From: Candidatus Njordarchaeota archaeon
GTDB taxonomy: Archaea > Thermoproteota > JANJXX01 > Panguiarchaeales > Panguiarchaeaceae
DNA length: 15,659 bases
NCBI GenBank assembly: GCA_029855985.1
Contig: JAGSHR010000016.1
Span: forward strand, 1-15,659
Direction of reading: 5' to 3'
Made by a program: the position numbers and the translations under genes. Each line of letters begins with the position of its first letter. The first letter of the stretch is position 1. The notes under the pieces are model-generated. The model was not told the origin of the DNA. It worked only from the letters and a program-made list of their open reading frames with translations, and searched no databases. This document shows positions 8,309 to 15,659 of this stretch, piece after piece.

Positions 8309-9180
8309 TATTTCCTCACCATTTTCGCAAGAACATTAAGAGTAAGCCCTGCGACAAATAACTGGATTCCTATTATAAAGAATATTCCCGCACCAATCAT
8401 TTGAGTCATAAAAACGTGACCAGTAGTATAATATGGCTTCATTCCAAGATAAGTGAGAATTCCAGCAACAAAAAACGATACTAAGCTTAATAGACTGAAT
8501 AAGAGCATTGGTTTACGGTATCCTATGAATCTGACTATACTAGCCAAAACACTTAAACCATGAGACAGGGGGTTCTTTTTATGTCTGTTTGGAACATCAT
8601 ATCTAACATTTATAGGAACTTCAATCAGTTTAAAGCCGTGTTCACTTGCATTCACAATCATGTCGGTCTCTATAGAATATCCATCACTATTTAAATTTAA
8701 CTTTTCAATAACTCTTTTGCTCATGGCCCGGAATCCACTCTGAGAGTCAACTTCAAGATTCGATACGACTTTAGTACCCTTGTTCAAGATCCATAAACCA
8801 ATACGTCGGTAAAAGGGAATTCGTTTTTTGCTACCGTTTAAATATCTAGAACCTATAACAAAATCAGCATTCCCACGAATTATAGGATCTATTAAGAGGG
8901 GTATCTCGTCAGGATCATGCTGTCCATCTGCATCCAAAGTTACAACTATGTCATAATCTTTACTTAAAGCATATTCGAATCCTCTTACAAGAGCATAAGC
9001 TTTTCCCATATTATATTCATTTCTAATGACAATTGCACCTCCTTCTCTGGCAATCTCGGAAGTTCTATCCGAGCTCCCGTCATCAATTACTAGAACATCT
9101 CCATATTTTTTAGATAGGATAACAACTGAACCAATTGTTAATTCTTCATTGTATGCTGGGATCAGTACTAAGACCTTCAT
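8308..9180 (-). CDS. Dpm1-like polyprenyl-phosphate glycosyltransferase (GT2)
   Basis: 290 aa from the ATG at 9180 (an in-frame TTG at 9186 is less likely). First gene of the leftward operon. GT2 motifs: VLIPAYNEELTIGSVV (5-20), VIDDGSSDRT (31-40), the metal-binding DADGQHDPDE (83-92), and DSQSGFRAMS (145-154), the signature of dolichol-phosphate mannosyl/glucosyl-transferase relatives. The C-terminus has two hydrophobic helices (about 220-285), as in the membrane-anchored prokaryotic subgroup. Such enzymes move a hexose from a nucleotide-sugar to polyprenyl phosphate, making a donor used on the outer side by GT-C enzymes, or start a lipid-linked glycan. The DUF2206-like membrane protein in the same operon is a plausible user of such a donor. 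The family is secure, the sugar unknown. Confidence 0.88.
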   Translation of the reverse strand: MKVLVLIPAYNEELTIGSVVILSKKYGDVLVIDDGSSDRTSEIAREGGAIVIRNEYNMGKAYALVRGFEYALSKDYDIVVTLDADGQHDPDEIPLLIDPIIRGNADFVIGSRYLNGSKKRIPFYRRIGLWILNKGTKVVSNLEVDSQSGFRAMSKRVIEKLNLNSDGYSIETDMIVNASEHGFKLIEVPINVRYDVPNRHKKNPLSHGLSVLASIVRFIGYRKPMLLFSLLSLVSFFVAGILTYLGMKPYYTTGHVFMTQMIGAGIFFIIGIQLFVAGLTLNVLAKMVRK

Positions 9181-9258
9181 TGTCAATCGCCCTAAGATTT
9201 CTAAGAGTAAGTGTTAGTCATGTAGATATTCCCTCTGAAAACCTAGGACATATTGACC

Positions 9259-9266
9259 TTTTTATA
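9259..9266 (-). promoter_or_regulatory. TATA box of the leftward glycan operon
   Basis: On the minus strand the sequence reads AATATAAAAAGG with a purine-rich BRE-like AGAAAA immediately upstream. This places transcription start near 9235 and a leader of about 55 nt before the Dpm1-like ATG at 9180. It is the only obvious promoter ahead of six tightly packed genes, so they probably form one transcript. Confidence 0.5.
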
Positions 9267-9279
9267 TTTTTCTGGAAGG

Positions 9280-9293
9280 TTTTTGATCAAAAA
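9280..9293. promoter_or_regulatory. 14-bp perfect palindrome between divergent promoters
   Basis: TTTTTGATCAAAAA is a perfect inverted repeat. It lies 13 bp from the leftward TATA box and directly abuts the rightward one, which is where an archaeal dimeric repressor or activator would bind to control both directions. The high local A+T content makes chance palindromes more likely, so the operator role is a guess. Confidence 0.3.
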
Positions 9294-9301
9294 TTTTAAA
9301 A
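9294..9301 (+). promoter_or_regulatory. Candidate TATA box for the DUF1616 gene
   Basis: TTTTAAAA preceded by an A-rich tract. The predicted start of transcription is near 9320-9325, leaving about 25 nt before the GTG at 9347. A second candidate, TTTATATTTT at 9261-9270, would give a longer leader. Confidence 0.4.
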
Positions 9302-9346
9302 TGCTCGAAAAGGTAAGTATTCAAAAATTCTATGAGGTGTCATTTG

Positions 9347-10348
9347 GTGAGTGATCTCAAAAAAATTAAATATTACTGGGATCTAGTTTTAATAATTGGC
9401 CTTTCGTTATCCTTAGATTTAGTTGCATTTGTTTTCCGAATTCACTTAATCAAAATAATTCTTGGACTATTATTTATAACCTTCTTCCCCGGCTACGTCT
9501 TTGTAACGGCTCTCTTTCCCGAAAGGAAGGAACTGGACAACGTTGAGCGCTTAGCTTTGAGCTTTGGTCTCAGTATAGCTACAGTCCCCCTGATAGGGCT
9601 GGTTATCAACTACACCCCCTGGGGAATACGTCTGAAACCAATACTCGTCAGCCTGACGATATTCAACTTAATCTTTGCCTTGGTGGCAATTTACAGGAGA
9701 AAAACCGCAATCAAACCCTGGATTCCGTGGATAACGCTTGAAGACGTAAAAAGGGAACTCGAATGGGAGGGCGCGAGCAGGCTCGACAAGGCTCTTACCG
9801 TGATTCTGATAGTGGCTATTATAACGTCAGTCGGGGTTCTTGCATACGTCGTTAGTCATCCAAAACCGGGGGAGGCCTTTACCGAGTTCTACATACTCGG
9901 CCCCAACGGAAAGGCCGGCGATTATCCAACGGACCTGAAAGTTGGCCAAAACGCGACCGTGATAATCGGCATTGTAAACCACGAGCACAGAAACGTTACC
10001 TACTACGTCCAGATTTGGCTCGTAAATTTGACCTGGGACAACAGGACGAACACGACTATAATCCACGAGATGTACAAGATGCCAGGCTGGTTCAACGTGA
10101 CGTTGCCCCCGATTCCTGTCAACATCGAGGGCAACTGGACACCGGAGTTTGAGAAGAACTACACCTTCAGCATAGACAGACCGGGGAAATGGCAACTGTG
10201 GTTTCTTCTCTTCAAAGACCGCCAGCCGGAACTCCCACCAGCACCGCCCGATGGAAACTACGCCAAAACCCCGGCGAGAGACCTTATCATAAAGGCCATC
10301 AATGGAACAATTCAAAGTCTTAAACTCAACATATACGTTCACAAGTGA
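9347..10348 (+). CDS. DUF1616 membrane protein with sequon-rich external domain
   Basis: 333 aa from the GTG at 9347, which has GAGGTG at 9334-9339 with 7 bp spacing; an ATG at 9332 is in frame but overlaps that ribosome site. Residues ~14-30 and 35-57 are membrane segments leading into the DUF1616 core: FFPGYVFVTALFPERKELDNVERLALSFGLS (46-76), then INYTPWGIRLKP and two more helices to ~115. A helix at 150-169 leads to an external beta-rich domain (170-333). That domain carries nine Asn-X-Thr sequons (N202, 216, 227, 232, 235, 250, 263, 271, 319), so it is probably a heavily N-glycosylated surface protein. The function of DUF1616 is not established. The first ~46 codons are about 27% G+C by hand count, against about 52% just after, so the 5' end has a different origin or history from the rest. 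Confidence 0.85.
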   Translation: MSDLKKIKYYWDLVLIIGLSLSLDLVAFVFRIHLIKIILGLLFITFFPGYVFVTALFPERKELDNVERLALSFGLSIATVPLIGLVINYTPWGIRLKPILVSLTIFNLIFALVAIYRRKTAIKPWIPWITLEDVKRELEWEGASRLDKALTVILIVAIITSVGVLAYVVSHPKPGEAFTEFYILGPNGKAGDYPTDLKVGQNATVIIGIVNHEHRNVTYYVQIWLVNLTWDNRTNTTIIHEMYKMPGWFNVTLPPIPVNIEGNWTPEFEKNYTFSIDRPGKWQLWFLLFKDRQPELPPAPPDGNYAKTPARDLIIKAINGTIQSLKLNIYVHK

Positions 10349-10375
10349 GTTCTTTACAAACCAAAATAAAAAAAC

Positions 10376-10383
10376 ATATAAAG
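10376..10383 (+). promoter_or_regulatory. TATA box of the TasA/AbpA-like gene
   Basis: ATATAAAG preceded by the A-rich AAAATAAAAAAA (BRE-like) lies in the 78-bp gap after the DUF1616 gene. Transcription would start near 10405, about 20 nt before the ATG at 10427, so the small secreted protein can be expressed independently of its neighbour. Confidence 0.55.
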
Positions 10384-10426
10384 GTTTCCAGCGACATCCT
10401 AGTGATTACTCATGGAGGTAGATATT

Positions 10427-10993
10427 ATGAAACAAACAACCAAAGTTGTACTGGCATTGATTCTCGTGGTTACAGCGGGGATTTCGAAAGCCATATTCAC
10501 CGACACGGCAATCTCAAGAGGAAACTCAATAGAGACCGCCGAATTTGACGTGGCCATCAGCAAGGACGGAAAGCGCTTCTACAACGAGCTGAAGCTTTTT
10601 GAGATGAACAACCTCCTGCCAGGGGAAATCAGAAAATCCGAATTCCAAATCAAGAACCGCGGAACGGTTGAAGTTAAAAAACTCACAATAACGTTCAAAG
10701 TCAGGAACTACGAGGTAAAAATGTCTCCATCGGAAAAAGCCGTGGATTCAACGCCCGAAACCGGAGAACTCGGAAAGTGGCTTGTTCTGAAGTCCATACA
10801 TGTGAAAGGAAAGAGCATCACCATCAACCAAACGCTCAACGCCCTCAATGGAAAGACGATAACGCTCCCCGTAACGCTACAGCCGGGAGAAATAGCCGGA
10901 ATCGAGATGACGTTTGAACTTCCAGATGAGACAGGCAACGAGTGCCAAACGGATGGAATAGACATAACTCTAAGGCTCGACGCGAGCCAGTGA
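10427..10993 (+). CDS. Small secreted TasA/camelysin-like protein, candidate archaeal bundling pilin
   Basis: 188 aa. The ATG at 10427 is chosen because GGAGGT (10414-10419) lies 7 bp ahead; an upstream in-frame ATG at 10412 would overlap it. Residues 1-22 are a typical signal peptide (KQTTK, hydrophobic core, SKA), followed by IFTDTAISRGNSIETAEFDVAI. This matches the start of mature TasA/CalY proteins, where a SDTA-like motif precedes a strand beginning after a small-residue linker. LLPGEIRKSEFQIKNRGT (63-80) and the C-terminal PGEIAG...TGNECQTDGIDITLRL match the family's PG-turn/N-x-G and G-N-x-x-Q positions. Homologues in Bacillus form biofilm fibres, and an archaeal relative forms bundling pili by donor-strand exchange. 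No dedicated SipW peptidase is in the window. One Cys (173) and one sequon (NQT, 134) are present. The family call is by motif, not by search. Confidence 0.65.
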   Translation: MKQTTKVVLALILVVTAGISKAIFTDTAISRGNSIETAEFDVAISKDGKRFYNELKLFEMNNLLPGEIRKSEFQIKNRGTVEVKKLTITFKVRNYEVKMSPSEKAVDSTPETGELGKWLVLKSIHVKGKSITINQTLNALNGKTITLPVTLQPGEIAGIEMTFELPDETGNECQTDGIDITLRLDASQ

Positions 10994-10995
10994 GC

Positions 10996-11003
10996 TTTTA
11001 TAC
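10996..11003 (+). promoter_or_regulatory. TATA box of the HAD phosphatase gene
   Basis: TTTTATAC lies immediately after the preceding stop. Transcription would begin about 8-12 nt before the ATG at 11033, with GGTGA (11024-11028) as ribosome site. The very short leader is usual in this group. Confidence 0.45.
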
Positions 11004-11032
11004 TTCCCCCACCTTTTCCCTCCGGTGAGAGC

Positions 11033-11830
11033 ATGATTGGGATTATCTTTGACATGGACGGTGTTATCTACCGCGGGAACAGGCCCATCGAGGGTGCGAG
11101 GGAAGTTGTGGAATACCTGAAGAAAAAGGAAATCCCCTTCCTGTTCCTCACGAACAACTCGACAAAGACACCGGAAATGTATAGAGAAAAGTTGCTCTCG
11201 ATGGGCATCGATGTTCCGGCGGAGAGGATAATAACGTCCGGTTTAGCCACGAGGCTCTACATGGCTAGGCACATGGAACCCGGAAAAATCTTCGTCATCG
11301 GCGGTAAGGGCCTCCACGAGGAGATGGAAAAGCTAAACTGGGGGACGGTAAGCCCCGAGGACTGCAGAGAAGGAAAATGGCGGGAAATCAGGCACGTTGT
11401 TGTCGGCCTCGATCCGGGTTTGACCTACGAGAAGCTCAAGTACGGAACTCTGGCGATAAGGAACGGGGCGAGCTTTATAGGAACAAACCCCGACACCACT
11501 TACCCAGCTGAGGAGGGCCTCTACCCGGGAGCGGGAGCGATAATAGCCTCACTGAAGGCCTCGACCGAAAAGGAGCCCCTCATCATCGGAAAGCCAAACG
11601 AGCCCGTTTATGAGATCGCAAAGGAAAAGATGGGACGCGTTGACGAAATCTGGATGGTCGGCGACAGGCTGGACACTGACATAGCCTTCGCCAAGCGCTT
11701 TGGGATGAAGGCAATAATGGTTCTGACAGGGGTCAGCACTCCCGAGGACGTTAAGAATAGCCCCTTTAAACCCGATTTAATCCTCCCAAGTGTTAAAGAG
11801 CTCCTGGACTACCTGAGGGTTGTGGAATGA
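11033..11830 (+). CDS. HAD superfamily phosphatase, subfamily IIA (NagD/p-nitrophenylphosphatase-like)
   Basis: 265 aa, the usual length for the subfamily. Motif I is FDMDGVIYRG (6-15; nucleophile D7, acid/base D9), motif II is LTNNST (39-44), motif III is IIGKPNEPVY (184-193; K187), and motif IV is MVGDRLDTDIAFAKRFGM (208-225; D211, D216). The C2-type cap between motifs II and III includes GTNPDTTYP (150-158). It is a cytosolic Mg-dependent phosphatase. Relatives act on p-nitrophenyl phosphate, phosphoglycolate, sugar phosphates or nucleotides, so the natural substrate is unclear. Base composition matches the RNR region, not the glycan island. The stop overlaps the next start as ATGA, so the two proteins are translationally coupled. 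Confidence 0.9.
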   Translation: MIGIIFDMDGVIYRGNRPIEGAREVVEYLKKKEIPFLFLTNNSTKTPEMYREKLLSMGIDVPAERIITSGLATRLYMARHMEPGKIFVIGGKGLHEEMEKLNWGTVSPEDCREGKWREIRHVVVGLDPGLTYEKLKYGTLAIRNGASFIGTNPDTTYPAEEGLYPGAGAIIASLKASTEKEPLIIGKPNEPVYEIAKEKMGRVDEIWMVGDRLDTDIAFAKRFGMKAIMVLTGVSTPEDVKNSPFKPDLILPSVKELLDYLRVVE

Positions 11831-12258
11831 AGGCCAAAGAGCTCATCGAAAAGCTAATCTGGCAGGAGAACGAGCTTTACAACCTCTACAAGCTCGGTGA
11901 AACCTTCGCCCTCTTCGAGAGACCCGAGCTGAGGGACGTTTTCGCACTGATGGCGGAGGAAGAACTGAGGCACAGGGAGACCCTGAGGGGCCTACTAAAG
12001 GAGGGAACACTGGAGGGGTTAATCGTCGACTACATGGACGAGCTCTCCCTCGAACCCGTTCTCAGCGATAAGAGGGCAGAGCCGGAAAGCCTTGAAGAAC
12101 TCATCGTGGAGGCTGTGCTGAGGGAGAAACACGCCTACGAGATGTACTCCAAACTTGCAGGGCTTTTGAAAAGCCCCTTCAACGACCTTTTTGTGCACAT
12201 CGCGAGGGAGGAACTAACTCACGCGTACAGATTGAAGCTGATCTACGAGTCCCTCTAA
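11827..12258 (+). CDS. Ferritin-like di-iron four-helix protein (rubrerythrin-type, no rubredoxin domain)
   Basis: 143 aa, almost all helical. It carries a duplicated ligand set for a di-iron site: E14-x6-Y21 and E46-x-x-H49 in the first helix pair, E100-x6-Y107 and E129-x-x-H132 in the second. This is the rubrerythrin/ferritin-like layout. Unlike full rubrerythrins, there are no CxxC pairs, so the FeS4 rubredoxin domain is missing and electrons would have to come from a partner. Likely roles are peroxide reduction, iron handling or oxidase-type chemistry in the cytosol. It overlaps the HAD phosphatase gene (ATGA at 11827), suggesting linked functions that the sequence does not identify. The start is fixed by the overlap; no separate promoter is visible. 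Confidence 0.8.
   Translation: MKAKELIEKLIWQENELYNLYKLGETFALFERPELRDVFALMAEEELRHRETLRGLLKEGTLEGLIVDYMDELSLEPVLSDKRAEPESLEELIVEAVLREKHAYEMYSKLAGLLKSPFNDLFVHIAREELTHAYRLKLIYESL

Positions 12259-15659
<3,401 letters not shown>

Noticed and set aside
9181..9346. tRNA, small RNA or riboswitch in the divergent intergenic region
   Set aside because: The region is AT-rich with only a short palindrome; no cloverleaf or long GC stem is visible, and structured RNAs in hyperthermophiles are GC-rich.
450..9490. Transposase or integrase genes or terminal repeats bounding the glycan island
   Set aside because: No such gene and no matching direct or inverted repeats were seen at either edge; homologous recombination in the flanks explains the pattern better.
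9827..10342. 171-codon minus-strand frame across the DUF1616 gene
   Set aside because: Lies antisense to a well-supported gene with family motifs; the translation has no recognisable motif, and such frames are expected in GC-balanced DNA.
10345..10548. 67-codon plus-strand frame overlapping the TasA-like gene
   Set aside because: Out of frame with the signal-peptide gene, which has a strong GGAGGT site and family motifs; this one has neither.

Overview
The window looks like a piece of a Thermococcales (probably Thermococcus) chromosome. The evidence is a class II ribonucleotide reductase interrupted by an intein at the active-site GGG/TG junction, Shine-Dalgarno sites of the GGTGA/GGAGG type just ahead of starts, archaeal TATA boxes, ATGA/GTGA stop-start overlaps, an archaeal DUF1616 membrane protein and an STT3/AglB-like protein end. 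No tRNA, rRNA, CRISPR array, insertion sequence or transposase was found.

Layout. (1) 1-447, GC-balanced: the C-terminal end of a probable AglB/STT3-type oligosaccharyltransferase. (2) About 450-9490, strikingly AT-rich: a surface-glycan island. A lone rightward family-2 glycosyltransferase (563-1603) converges on a leftward operon of six genes running from 9180 down to 1595. In order of transcription these are a Dpm1-like polyprenyl-phosphate glycosyltransferase, a DUF1972-type GT-B transferase, a GT2 transferase, a GT4 transferase, a large DUF2206-like (possible GT-C) membrane protein and a sulfatase-fold (alkaline phosphatase superfamily) enzyme. Five of these genes are joined by 1-14 bp overlaps and the sixth follows after 13 bp. 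(3) 9347-10993: a DUF1616 membrane protein with nine N-glycosylation sequons in its external domain, then a small secreted protein resembling TasA/camelysin and archaeal bundling pilins. Base composition changes abruptly inside the DUF1616 gene, so the island edge appears to lie within it. (4) 11033-12258: a HAD-IIA phosphatase overlapping a four-helix di-iron (rubrerythrin-like) protein. (5) 12434 to the window end: an adenosylcobalamin-type ribonucleotide reductase carrying a 454-residue LAGLIDADG intein; its C-terminus is outside the window.

How it fits together (inference). The island can plausibly build a lipid-linked oligosaccharide or surface polysaccharide. The Dpm1-like enzyme would charge a polyprenyl-phosphate carrier, the cytosolic GT2/GT4/DUF1972 enzymes would extend the chain, the DUF2206 protein could add a sugar on the outer face, and the sulfatase-fold enzyme could add or remove a charged substituent. 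The adjacent STT3-like enzyme could transfer the glycan to sequon-rich surface proteins such as the DUF1616 product next door. No flippase, ABC exporter or nucleotide-sugar biosynthesis gene is present, so the pathway is incomplete here. The flanking genes look like native backbone, and the island looks like a swapped strain-variable cassette.
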